Below are positions 1 to 8,441 of a stretch of DNA of 64,000 nucleotides, in pieces. The stretch is taken from assembly GCA_026129765.1 (NCBI GenBank), contig JAHCHP010000007.1:62001-126000 (forward strand), read 5' to 3'. The DNA is from Fimbriimonadia bacterium (lineage in GTDB: Bacteria > Armatimonadota > Fimbriimonadia > Fimbriimonadales > GBS-DC). The position numbers and the translations under genes were made by a program. A model generated the notes under the pieces. It was given only the letters and a program-made list of their open reading frames with translations. It was not told the DNA's origin and ran no database searches. Position 1 is the first letter of the stretch; every line of letters begins with the position of its first letter.

Positions 1-1334
1 GGATGAATCAGCGCATAGAACCCATCGCCGAAGCTGACCATCTGCCAATGCTCATTCACAATCGCATTTTCTTTTGATCTCGCGGGTCCAACCCACGTGC
101 CGTTATCCTGCAGCCCTCCGCATAACGAATAAAAAGGCGCTTCCATACTGGCATAAACTTGGTAATATTGCGCTAAGGGAATATTGTTGACCGTATCCCA
201 TCGCGCGCCGCGATTAATAGAATAAGCGATTCCGCCATCGTTGCCCCCCCAAACGAAATGGGGATTTTTCGGATCGATCCAGATGGAATGATGGTCGCTA
301 TGCACCCGGCTCGCAATGGTATTGAAGGTTTTGCCGCCATCGATTGAGACAAAAAGAGACGCTGCAATAGCATATACGCGGTTCTCATCTACCGGGTCGA
401 CTCGCAAATCAGAATAATAGAATCCGCGTGATACGATGTTCTTTTCTGAATGAACTCGCTGGAAACTTTCGCCCCGGTCATCGGAGCGATAAAGCGTGCC
501 TTCCTGCGATTCGCAAATCGCATAAACGACTTGCGGGTTGGATGGCGCAACTTTAATGCCAATACGCCCCAGCAGTTTCGGCAAACCATTTTCCAATTTG
601 CGCCAGGTGTTGCCGCCATCGGTCGATTGGTAGACCCCGCCCTGCTCGCCGCCGCTGGTGTGAGTCCATGGCTTGCGCTCAAACTTCCATATCGCTGCAT
701 AGAGGATATTGGGATTTACGGGGTCGATATCCATGTCCGCCGCGCCATGCTGGTTGTCAATGTAGAGCGTTTTTTGCCAAGTCTTGCCCCCATCCCGCGT
801 TACAAAGATGCCGCGTTCCTCATTCGGACCGTAGGCATGCCCCAACGCCGCCACATAGACCGTGTTCGAATCTTTGGGATGAACGATAACGCGGGAAATA
901 TGGCGCGTGTCCTTTAGTCCCTTGAAACTCCAGGTCTTGCCGCCATCGTTGGAATGGTAAACGCCCGCGCCGAAAGAGACGCTGTTGCGAACATTCGACT
1001 CGCCCGTCCCCAGCCAAATCACCTCCGGGTTTTGCGGGTCCAAAGCGAAATCGCCCACCGAATGGGTCTCATACTTCTCGAACAAGGGCGTCCAATCGAT
1101 GCCCATATTGGTCGTTTTCCATAAGCCTCCTGTCCCTGTTCCGACATACACCGTGAACGGATTTCCGGGCAGCCCCTCTATATCGGTCACACGACCGCCC
1201 ATGTTGGCAGGTCCGATGTTGCGCCAATCGAGGCGGTCATAGATTTTGGGATCAATCGGTTGCGCGAAGACGAATAAAAGCGATAGCAGAGATAACAAAC
1301 CTGTGGTTAAACCGCGAAAATTGTATACCCTCAT
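1..1334 (-). CDS. Secreted Asp-box/BNR (sortilin VPS10-like) propeller protein, 3' end cut by window edge
   Basis: Translating the minus strand from ATG at 1334 gives an open frame of about 444 codons running off the left edge. A signal peptide (about residues 1-24, hydrophobic LLSLLSLLFVFAQ) is followed by a run of Asp-box motifs of the type S-x-D-G-G-x-T-W: HSNDGGKTW, VTRDGGKTW, QSTDGGNTW, RSDDRGESF and VSIDGGKTF. Aromatic/NP-rich linkers of the kind PxNPxxVY lie between them. This is the pattern of BNR/VPS10-type beta-propellers, which bind or sometimes cleave glycans. The opening WRNIGPANMGGRV is typical of the bacterial sortilin-like glycosidase-annotated group. AGGA lies 6-7 nt before the ATG. 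No catalytic sialidase arginine set can be judged because the C-terminus is missing. An extracellular or periplasmic location is inferred from the signal peptide; the enzymatic role is unknown. Confidence 0.8.
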   Translation of the reverse strand, partial: MRVYNFRGLTTGLLSLLSLLFVFAQPIDPKIYDRLDWRNIGPANMGGRVTDIEGLPGNPFTVYVGTGTGGLWKTTNMGIDWTPLFEKYETHSVGDFALDPQNPEVIWLGTGESNVRNSVSFGAGVYHSNDGGKTWSFKGLKDTRHISRVIVHPKDSNTVYVAALGHAYGPNEERGIFVTRDGGKTWQKTLYIDNQHGAADMDIDPVNPNILYAAIWKFERKPWTHTSGGEQGGVYQSTDGGNTWRKLENGLPKLLGRIGIKVAPSNPQVVYAICESQEGTLYRSDDRGESFQRVHSEKNIVSRGFYYSDLRVDPVDENRVYAIAASLFVSIDGGKTFNTIASRVHSDHHSIWIDPKNPHFVWGGNDGGIAYSINRGARWDTVNNIPLAQYYQVYASMEAPFYSLCGGLQDNGTWVGPARSKENAIVNEHWQMVSFGDGFYALIH

Positions 1335-1404
1335 AAGGTTCCTGTTCGCTGTCAATCCTCATAAATCCTGCTGCAGGCTCAGCAATAAGAAAAACGCTGC
1401 CCGC

Positions 1405-1501
1405 CGTCATTCCCGCGAACGCGGGAATCCACGAGAATCAGACTTGTTCGAGAAGCTTTCATGCGAAGCGCATAAAGAGTCGAAACCATCTGAATTCTAC
1501 T
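1405..1501 (+). repeat. 97-nt dispersed element with dRS3-like palindrome, copy 1
   Basis: The element begins with a perfect palindrome (ATTCCC-N8-GGGAAT at 1409-1428, inside CGTCATTCCC...) and ends in GAATTCTACT. A second copy at 59159-59255 has the identical 27-nt head, the same 10-nt end and exactly the same length, while the middle differs. The head fits the ATTCCC-N8-GGGAAT consensus of the neisserial dRS3 repeats. It occupies the divergent intergenic gap between the BNR gene and the dockerin protein. Confidence 0.7.
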
Positions 1502-1571
1502 CAGAAAGAAAATTCTCGCAAACTTTCATCTGAAATTCATTTTCAATCTTTCGCTCTTCGCGTAAATGCTG

Positions 1572-1577
1572 TATAAT
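1572..1577 (+). promoter_or_regulatory. Probable -10 box (TATAAT) for the dockerin repeat protein
   Basis: A perfect TATAAT lies 43 nt before the chosen start at 1620. No convincing -35 is seen at the right spacing. AGGAGG at 1608-1613, 6 nt before the ATG, fixes the start codon. Confidence 0.5.
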
Positions 1578-1619
1578 AAAAGAAGTTCCTGTTACAAGAT
1601 CCCTCATAGGAGGTTTCTC

Positions 1620-4600
1620 ATGAATCGTTCCATGTTAAATGTATTGGCAGTTTTGACACTCAATCTGATGAGCTTGCCGTTCGTTCCAGCAGAAACAATT
1701 ACCTGGACGGGCAATGGTGGCAACGAGTCCTGGCACACGCCGGGCAATTGGGACCTCAACCGCCAACCGGTCGATGGAGATGATGTGGTGATTCCTGCTG
1801 TCACCGGTACTCTATCCGTGATCTACTCCACGGGAACCGTCAATCTAAATAGCCTGACGAGCCACGAACATATCCGGCTGACAAACGGCACGCTGAACCT
1901 CGCTTCAACTTCCCAGATCAATGAGGCGTTCACCCAATCCGGCGGAACACTGGGCGGAGCGGGAAATCTCACCATCACTGGACTGTTCACATGGTCTGGC
2001 GGGACAATGCATGGGGGCGGTATCACGAACGCAAACGGTGGGATACAACTTACCAATACCGTGGGGAGCAACCTACAACTGACCGAACGCACCCTCAACA
2101 ATGCGGGGACAGCAAACTGGACCGGCGCGGGACTCATCTTTAGTTCTTCCACAGGCATCTTCAACAACCTGAATGGAGCGACTTTCAACATCCGCTCCGA
2201 CAGCGCATGGCTATCCGGCATCATCAACAATTTTGGCACGGTCGATAGATTCGGCACGAATGGCGAAACGACCATCGGTGCCGCTTTCAACAACCAAAAC
2301 CAAGTCAATGTGATAACGGGAACCTTGAAACTGACCGGAGGGGGAACCAGTAATGGTGACTTCTCTGTGGAGACGGGCGGCGCGCTGAATTTCAACAACG
2401 GCACATTCAACTTGAACGCCGAGACTTCTTTTGCTGGATCGCTTATCCTACTCACGGGCGGCACGCTGAATGTTGTTGCCGACATCCATGCCGCAAATTT
2501 TCAAATGCTTGGCGGCACTTTGACTGGACCTGCCACTTTCACCATTGACGGGTTTTTCCTCTGGGAGGGCGGCGCGATGCGTGGCACAGGAACGACCCAA
2601 CTGAATGGGGAGGCTGTCGTGAGGGGCGCAAACACCAAACAGTTGCTGGATACGCGCACTTTTAACAATGCAGGACAGATGAGCTGGGAAGGAACCGGCA
2701 ACTTCACCAACACGGCTTCAACCACCTTCAACAACCAGACGGGAGCGACTTTCGCGATCCAAACCGATGCTGATTGGTCAGGAGGTACCTTTAACAACAA
2801 CGGTCAAGTGAACAAACTCAGCGCGGGAGAGACCCAATTCAGCGTGACTTTCAACCAGAACAACGAAGTGAACATCGATGTTGGAACCATCACATTCACA
2901 GGCTCTGGCGCAAGCACAGGCGAATTTGATATCGATACGGGAGCGGTCTTCAATCTTGCTTCGAATTACACTTTCAATGTAGGCAGCGCTCTGAATGGCG
3001 CGGGTCTTGCTCGCCTTTCCGGCGGGACATTGACTGTCGCGGCGAATACGGATGTCAATCATTTTGAGATGACTGGGGGCACATTGACAGGAAATGCTGA
3101 GTTGGAAATCAATGTTTCATTCACCTGGTCGGGCGGTATTATGCGCGGCGCGGGCAAAACACGCCTGAATGGAACGGGTATCCTTACCGGCGCGCTTTCC
3201 AAGCAACTGCTCGACACGCGCGTATTTGACAATGCAGGGACTATCACCTGGACGGGTACAGGCAACCTAAGCCATTCCGCAACTGCAATCTTCAATAACT
3301 TGACCGGTGCAGCCCTGAATATCCAGACCGATGCCGACTGGTTCAATGGGATTTTCAACAACGCTGGCACCATCACAAAGTCCGTCACCGCTGGGGAAAC
3401 TCAATTTACGGCGGTCGTCAATAATAACAGCAGCCGGGTGAATGTGCAGACCGGTCTTCTAAATTTTAGAAGCGGTGGCGGCAACGACAACGTCACTTAT
3501 GACGTCAGTGCGGGAGCAACTGTCCGGTTCTCCGGCGGAACCTGCCATTTCAATGCTGGCTCCGACTTTGACGGTACAGGCATAGTGGACTTCGCGGGTG
3601 GAATCAACCATGTGAACGCCAGTTTTTCCTACAGCGGTCATACGACTATCAGTGTAGGTACAACGAATTTCAATGACCATATTACATTAAACACCCTCAC
3701 CTTGTCAAGTGGAGCGATGGGCGGAAATGGGGAAGTCGATCTCGATGGACTATTCACCTGGTCAGGCGGCATAATGCAAGACAATGGCATCACGAACGCG
3801 AACGGAGGCGTAAATATCATTGGCGCGAACCCGAAAAACATCGCCCATAACCATATCTTCAACAATGCGGGAACTGCGGTATGGACGGGATTAGGGAGTG
3901 TCGGTGTGAACCCAACCGCCACCTTCAACAATCAGCCCGGCGCGATCTTTGATATTCAGACCGATGCCGATTGGTTTAATGGGACTTTTATCAACAATGG
4001 CACCGTGATAAAATCAGGAGCCGGGGATACCCAAATCAACTCCACTTTTACAAACCATGATACCCTTATCATAGAGGCAGGCACTCTCAGCCTCAGCGGG
4101 AACTTTACCAACTTTGCCAATAACACACTGACCGGAGGGCGATATCGTGTGGCTTCCAATTTCCGGTTCGTCAACGCCGATATCGTGAACAATGCCGCCG
4201 ATATCGAACTGACAGGACCCAATTCTCGGATTATCGATTACCAGTTTACTCCTAATAATGCCCTGCGCAACTTCAGCGTGAATACTGAATTCGGAAACTT
4301 CCACATCCGGGATGGACGCGATTTCAGCCCAGAAGTGCCTTTGAGCAATGCTGGCACAGTGATCGTTGGGGAGGAGAGCGAATTCTCCTTCACCGAAGAG
4401 GACAGGTATACGAAAACGGAGACGGGGCGCTTGATTCTGCGCAATGGCACTTTCGCTCCCAGCAATTTTTATATCCAAACTTCGGGTCTCACAGGCGGGG
4501 TTGGCGCAATTCATACTTTTACGTATCGTACCACCCATGAAGCCGATATGAGCCCCGGCGAGTCCCCTGGCGAAATCGTCATCCAAGGCAACTACATCCA

Positions 4601-5030
4601 TGACGGGCGGCTTATCATCGAACTGGGCGATCCTGATGTGGGAGAGTTTGACGCGCTGCACTGCACGGGTCACGTCACGCTCAATGGGACCCTCCTGATT
4701 GCAGAGATGCCCGGCTACGCGCCGCAGGTCGGCGACACTTACACCGTGCTGACTTATGGCTCACGTACCGGTTCCTTTAACCATATCGCAGGACGAACTC
4801 TCAACAGCGGATTGGTTGTCTATCAACGCTTTTTTGACGACCATCTAGATTTAATCGTCTCCTATCAGGGCGATGTGAATCTCAATGGTTGTGTGGATGA
4901 CAGCGACCTACTGGCAGTACTATTCGCTTTCGCTCAAACCGGCACTCTTCCCGAGGACTTAACCGGTGATGGTGTCGTAGATGATGCGGATCTATTGGCG
5001 GTACTGTTCAACTTTGGCAATGGATGTTGA
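1620..5030 (+). CDS. Secreted beta-helix-like repeat protein with C-terminal dockerin-type pair
   Basis: The start at 1620 is chosen because AGGAGG sits 6 nt upstream; an earlier in-frame start at 1566 has none. The 1136-residue product has a signal peptide (about 1-24, ending PAETITW). It then has a long Asn/Gly/Thr-rich region built from four long repeats headed by F-[TL]-W-[SE]-G-G at about residues 123, 313, 501 and 712 (period 188-211). Each repeat contains TFNNAG-, DADW- and AGETQ-like segments, as in PbH1/autotransporter-passenger beta-solenoids. Near the end a passenger-associated segment (SPGESPGEI; GTLLIAEMPGY) precedes two calcium-loop repeats: GDVNLNGCVDDSDLLAVL, and TGDGVVDDADLLAVLF ending NFGNGC. 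These are dockerin type I-like. No autotransporter barrel is present. In this kind of organism such tails may serve cell-surface attachment rather than a cellulosome. Role unknown; adhesin or surface structural protein is inferred. Confidence 0.85.
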   Translation: MNRSMLNVLAVLTLNLMSLPFVPAETITWTGNGGNESWHTPGNWDLNRQPVDGDDVVIPAVTGTLSVIYSTGTVNLNSLTSHEHIRLTNGTLNLASTSQINEAFTQSGGTLGGAGNLTITGLFTWSGGTMHGGGITNANGGIQLTNTVGSNLQLTERTLNNAGTANWTGAGLIFSSSTGIFNNLNGATFNIRSDSAWLSGIINNFGTVDRFGTNGETTIGAAFNNQNQVNVITGTLKLTGGGTSNGDFSVETGGALNFNNGTFNLNAETSFAGSLILLTGGTLNVVADIHAANFQMLGGTLTGPATFTIDGFFLWEGGAMRGTGTTQLNGEAVVRGANTKQLLDTRTFNNAGQMSWEGTGNFTNTASTTFNNQTGATFAIQTDADWSGGTFNNNGQVNKLSAGETQFSVTFNQNNEVNIDVGTITFTGSGASTGEFDIDTGAVFNLASNYTFNVGSALNGAGLARLSGGTLTVAANTDVNHFEMTGGTLTGNAELEINVSFTWSGGIMRGAGKTRLNGTGILTGALSKQLLDTRVFDNAGTITWTGTGNLSHSATAIFNNLTGAALNIQTDADWFNGIFNNAGTITKSVTAGETQFTAVVNNNSSRVNVQTGLLNFRSGGGNDNVTYDVSAGATVRFSGGTCHFNAGSDFDGTGIVDFAGGINHVNASFSYSGHTTISVGTTNFNDHITLNTLTLSSGAMGGNGEVDLDGLFTWSGGIMQDNGITNANGGVNIIGANPKNIAHNHIFNNAGTAVWTGLGSVGVNPTATFNNQPGAIFDIQTDADWFNGTFINNGTVIKSGAGDTQINSTFTNHDTLIIEAGTLSLSGNFTNFANNTLTGGRYRVASNFRFVNADIVNNAADIELTGPNSRIIDYQFTPNNALRNFSVNTEFGNFHIRDGRDFSPEVPLSNAGTVIVGEESEFSFTEEDRYTKTETGRLILRNGTFAPSNFYIQTSGLTGGVGAIHTFTYRTTHEADMSPGESPGEIVIQGNYIHDGRLIIELGDPDVGEFDALHCTGHVTLNGTLLIAEMPGYAPQVGDTYTVLTYGSRTGSFNHIAGRTLNSGLVVYQRFFDDHLDLIVSYQGDVNLNGCVDDSDLLAVLFAFAQTGTLPEDLTGDGVVDDADLLAVLFNFGNGC

Positions 5031-5040
5031 TGAGGGGTTT

Positions 5041-5063
5041 AAGGGCGCGGTTGCCGCGCCCTT
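5041..5063 (+). terminator. Hairpin between convergent genes (likely bidirectional terminator)
   Basis: A perfect 10-bp GC-rich stem (AAGGGCGCGG / CCGCGCCCTT) with a 3-nt loop lies just after the dockerin protein stop and before the end of the opposing gene at 5081. There is no strong T-run on either side, so efficiency is uncertain. Confidence 0.6.
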
Positions 5064-5080
5064 GTAACTTGCTTCAAACA

Positions 5081-5719
5081 TTATGCCTGTTCTTCGTTCA
5101 TATCCAACATCTCGTTCACCACGTCTTCCAAATCAAGACGCAGGTGATTCACGAACTCGTTGGCATCCTCAGAAACGCGGTTCAAAGACTGTTCTACCGA
5201 GCTCTGCGCATTCAACTGCAAGAAAATGAAGGCGGGGTCGTTGAAAAACGGCTCCACTCGGAAATCGCAATTGTAGGGATTTAACTCGTAAGTGATTCTC
5301 AGCCCCACACCGCGAAGCCCCTCAAAATGTTCGCGCAGGCGCGCTGCCGACAACGGCGCCAGAGTCTCAATGGTCAGCTCCGCTGCAGAACGGTTCTCCG
5401 CATCTTTGAAAGCGATAATCTGCAACGCCAGACTAAAACGATCTTCCAACAACAACACCTCGCGCACCTTCGCCAAAAGGTTTTCCATGCGTTCGCCAGC
5501 AAAATCATTACCGTCTGTGTTATAATGAATTTGATTATCGGTCACAATAATCGCTTCGCGGGTTTGCTGATTCACGAGCGCGAGCGAGTTGGGAACCGGC
5601 GCCTGTTGGGGCGCGAACCCTTCGGATAAGGCTTCTGCAATCGCTTGCCTGCGCAAGTCGTTCAAAGGTCCAACCGGCGCAGACAGCACCACTTGTAACT
5701 GCTTGATAGATATACTCAT
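5081..5719 (-). CDS. Unknown 212-residue protein in an operon with RNase G
   Basis: I do not recognise this gene with confidence. It is soluble, with no signal peptide or membrane segment. The middle (NSLALVNQQ...AIIVTDNQIHYNTDG) and the GVGLRITYELNP segment have the flow of the sporadically distributed TIGR04255-type proteins, but the match is weak. The C-terminus is acidic and helical (LDLEDVVNEMLDMNEEQA). It begins 6 nt after the RNase G stop, with GGAGG lying inside the last codons of that gene, so the two are almost certainly cotranscribed. An RNA-related or stress role is only guilt by association. Confidence 0.7.
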   Translation of the reverse strand: MSISIKQLQVVLSAPVGPLNDLRRQAIAEALSEGFAPQQAPVPNSLALVNQQTREAIIVTDNQIHYNTDGNDFAGERMENLLAKVREVLLLEDRFSLALQIIAFKDAENRSAAELTIETLAPLSAARLREHFEGLRGVGLRITYELNPYNCDFRVEPFFNDPAFIFLQLNAQSSVEQSLNRVSEDANEFVNHLRLDLEDVVNEMLDMNEEQA

Positions 5720-5725
5720 AGTCTC

Positions 5726-7486
5726 TTAAAGTACCTCCGCTTTATGTAAGGGTTTTACGGGAATCGGTTCGGCAAACGCATAAGAGCGGCGCACCTCGCC
5801 AATCACCACTTTACTAACGGGTCCCAGGGGGGCTTCCTCTTCCCATTGGATCAGGTAGCCGTCCACCCAGCCCACTTTCTCCTCCTCATCGATAGCGGAA
5901 GGCACGATTTTCGCTTCCAGCACCTGCGCGCGACGATAAGGCAAATATTGACGCTTGAAGGCATCAATGGAGCCTCCAGTAATATGATAATCCTCGATGT
6001 TCAGATCATGGCGGGCGCGGATAAACAACGCTTTGCGCAGCGAATGTTCCAGCAACTCCACATTCTCGCCATCCTCGCCGACCATATGTTCGGTCACTTG
6101 CGGGTGTGCCTCAATCAGGTACGCTTCCACATTATCTTTCCGGGCGCGCCCTGCCAACTCATGTTCCAGCCACAAACTGACCGTCTCGGGCGATGGCAGC
6201 CGACCTCGCCCATGACAGAGCGGACAGGTGATCGACAGGCTTTCAGGCAGCGATTCGCCCGTGCGCTTGCGTGTCAGTTCCACCAGCCCCAGAGAACTGA
6301 TTTTGCCGATACGGAAGCGCGCCCGATCTCGTTTCAGGGTACGCTGCAACGCCTGCATCACTTGCCGGTTATCGCTGGCGCGCGTCATATCGATGAAATC
6401 GATCACGATAATACCGCCCATATCGCGCAAGCGCAGTTGGCGGCACACCTCATCGATTGCCTCCAAATTCGTTTTCAAAATCGTATCCGCCAGCGAGGTC
6501 TTACCAGTAAACTTGCCTGTGTTGATATCGATAGCGGTGAAGGCTTCGGTCTCATCAATCGTTAAATAACCGCCTGATTTCAACCAGACCTTCCGCCGGA
6601 GCAGCCGCTCCATCTCTTTTTCGATTTTGTAATGCTCAAAAATCGGCTCCTGCTTATCGTATAGATGGACATGCGACTTAAGACGCGGCGATAGATGCGC
6701 GATCACTTCATGAACTCGTTCATACTCTTCCGGGTCATCGATAACTAATTTGTCCACATCCACAGAGAAGACATCGCGCAGCATACGATACAACAGGCTG
6801 TCATCGGTATGAACCAACGCAGGCGCGGGCGTCGACGCGATCTTTTTAGAAATCGCCTCCCAACTCTCTTTCAAGAACTGGATGTCCTGCTGCAGTTCCT
6901 TTTCGGTCTTCCCTTCCGACTCGGTTCGGATAATCAAGCCATAGCCGGGCGGGTGCAGCCGTTGACCGATTTCTTTGAGACGGTCCCGTTCTGCGCGGTC
7001 TTCGATTTTGCGCGAAACGCCCAAATGATTGCCGTCAGGCATCAGCACAACAAAACGTCCGGGCAAAGTGATACGTGTGGAAACGCGCGCGCCTTTTGTG
7101 CCTCGGGGACCTTTGATCACCTGCACAATGATCTCCTGACCGCTCCGAATCAATTCGTTAATTTTTCGTTTCTTCAGCTCAGAGCGTTTCAGGTTCGCGC
7201 CGGGCGTGTCGCCCTCATCGCCATCGTGCAAGATGTCGCCCACATAGAGGAAAGCGTTTCTCTCCAAACCGATGTCCACAAACGCGGCGTCCATGCCGGG
7301 CAGCACATTCTCCACAACCCCTTTATACAGACTGCCGACGACCCTTTCTTCCCGCTCGACGCGCAGTTCCATCAATTGCCCGTCTTCCAACGCCGCAATC
7401 CGGGTTTCGCGCGGCGCGATATTGACTAAAATCTCTTTCAAAATCTTCTGTTCGGCAATAAGACATCCCTCCCTGAATATTCGCAT
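5726..7486 (-). CDS. rng: Ribonuclease G/E family endoribonuclease
   Basis: This single-strand-specific endoribonuclease acts in mRNA decay and rRNA 5' maturation in the cytoplasm. The N-terminal VNIAPRETRIA leads into an S1 domain (about 48-135; YKGVVENVLPGMDAAFVDIGL). The nuclease core carries the two metal-binding aspartates in FTAIDINTG (D320) and GGIIVIDFID (D363). The zinc-link CPLCHGRGRL is at 421-430. At 586 residues it is longer than E. coli RNase G (489) through a C-terminal extension of mixed beta character, and it lacks the long disordered RNase E scaffold. Start choice is awkward: ATG at 7486 has a poor ribosome site, while AGGGAGGG lies inside codons 5-7, ideally spaced for an ATT codon at residue 10. 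The next gene downstream (5081-5719) is probably cotranscribed. Confidence 0.93.
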   Translation of the reverse strand: MRIFREGCLIAEQKILKEILVNIAPRETRIAALEDGQLMELRVEREERVVGSLYKGVVENVLPGMDAAFVDIGLERNAFLYVGDILHDGDEGDTPGANLKRSELKKRKINELIRSGQEIIVQVIKGPRGTKGARVSTRITLPGRFVVLMPDGNHLGVSRKIEDRAERDRLKEIGQRLHPPGYGLIIRTESEGKTEKELQQDIQFLKESWEAISKKIASTPAPALVHTDDSLLYRMLRDVFSVDVDKLVIDDPEEYERVHEVIAHLSPRLKSHVHLYDKQEPIFEHYKIEKEMERLLRRKVWLKSGGYLTIDETEAFTAIDINTGKFTGKTSLADTILKTNLEAIDEVCRQLRLRDMGGIIVIDFIDMTRASDNRQVMQALQRTLKRDRARFRIGKISSLGLVELTRKRTGESLPESLSITCPLCHGRGRLPSPETVSLWLEHELAGRARKDNVEAYLIEAHPQVTEHMVGEDGENVELLEHSLRKALFIRARHDLNIEDYHITGGSIDAFKRQYLPYRRAQVLEAKIVPSAIDEEEKVGWVDGYLIQWEEEAPLGPVSKVVIGEVRRSYAFAEPIPVKPLHKAEVL

Positions 7487-7556
7487 GAATTCTACCCGTT
7501 TTTTTGCGCTTTTCCGCGCGCGGTTGAGTTTTGTGTGCTACTATTGATTCAGGACA

Positions 7557-8435
7557 ATGTGGTATCCGATCAACGAAATAGGCTGCCGGACCTGTGGATT
7601 TGGCTGCGCGCCCTTAGCGTGGCAATGCTCCGCATGTCAAAATCACCCCTTCATCAATGCCGCCTATGTTGCGGGTCCCATACCTTTTACACGGTTTCTG
7701 TCGCTTATTATTTTACGCCTTTTGGTCGCGATTCCAGTGTTAGCGTATCTTGGACACAAAGAACTTTTCTCAGGAGACCGGGCGCCATGGAAAATGGCAG
7801 TCTTCACAGTGTTATTGGTGGGAATAGGAATCCTGTTTTTAATTCAACTGATTCAGCTCTGGCATTTAAGCCGCCTCCGCGTAGTGATCGAATCATCTGG
7901 GTTAAACATCTACCAGCAGAAGAGCCGCGGAACCCGGATGGTGACGTTTGGCTGGCATGAAGTGTTGATTCCTACCAAAAGCAGCCGCCTTCGCTGGTTC
8001 AAATGGCTGGGCTGTCTGCTCGGTCCCACCCATATCATCGGATTGATCATCCCTGAAGCGTTAGATGAAATCATCATTCACAGCCTTTACTCAACCGAAA
8101 AAAGGGTAGTGTTCGGTTTAACCGATTCATTCTGCTCAACCCACTGGCTGATAGGATGGATAAGCGCGTTTGCGCTGCCTATTTGGTTGCAGCGAGAGTG
8201 GATAAAACCAGATTCGGAGCATCCCCCTTCCAAAGAGATAGCTCACCTCTATCTCAATTTACAGAATCAAGAATTGGGAGCTTATGTGGAATCGGAGAAT
8301 GAAGAGAACAGCGCAGAGGAAACTTACCAAGAAACGCCGGGCGAAAGCGCGCTGCGACGGTTAGATCTCGCGCCGGAAGCGGAAACAGGGTTCGGAGTCC
8401 CTTATGGGAATCAACGGCTATTCGTCCATTGGTGA
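7557..8435 (+). CDS. Zinc-ribbon membrane protein of unknown function
   Basis: The first 30 residues hold a zinc-ribbon-like CRTC...CSAC pair (C10, C13, C24, C27). They are followed by two strongly hydrophobic segments (about 43-68 and 80-102). A soluble region with a PH-like beta-strand pattern follows (RVVIESSGLNIYQQKSRG; MVTFGWHEVLIP), then another hydrophobic stretch near residue 150-200 and an acidic, Glu-rich tail. The start has AGGAC immediately upstream and is supported by the cysteine pair following at once. It is divergent from RNase G and 6 nt upstream of the epimerase gene, so it probably leads the operon that continues to 10638. I assign no function. Confidence 0.75.
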   Translation: MWYPINEIGCRTCGFGCAPLAWQCSACQNHPFINAAYVAGPIPFTRFLSLIILRLLVAIPVLAYLGHKELFSGDRAPWKMAVFTVLLVGIGILFLIQLIQLWHLSRLRVVIESSGLNIYQQKSRGTRMVTFGWHEVLIPTKSSRLRWFKWLGCLLGPTHIIGLIIPEALDEIIIHSLYSTEKRVVFGLTDSFCSTHWLIGWISAFALPIWLQREWIKPDSEHPPSKEIAHLYLNLQNQELGAYVESENEENSAEETYQETPGESALRRLDLAPEAETGFGVPYGNQRLFVHW

Positions 8436-8441
8436 ACTGAA

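Noticed and set aside
1823-4673. Several long minus-strand frames opposite the dockerin repeat protein (for example 1823-2485 and 4014-4673)
   Set aside because: They mirror the repetitive, biased codons of the real gene, lack ribosome sites and recognisable domains, and repeat whenever the plus-strand repeat recurs.
4870-5027. Cellulosome interpretation of the dockerin pair
   Set aside because: No cohesin or scaffoldin is present in the window, and the associated proteins are not cellulases.
5846-6565. 239-codon plus-strand frame opposite RNase G
   Set aside because: Antisense shadow of a strongly conserved gene with catalytic motifs; no start signal and no family features.
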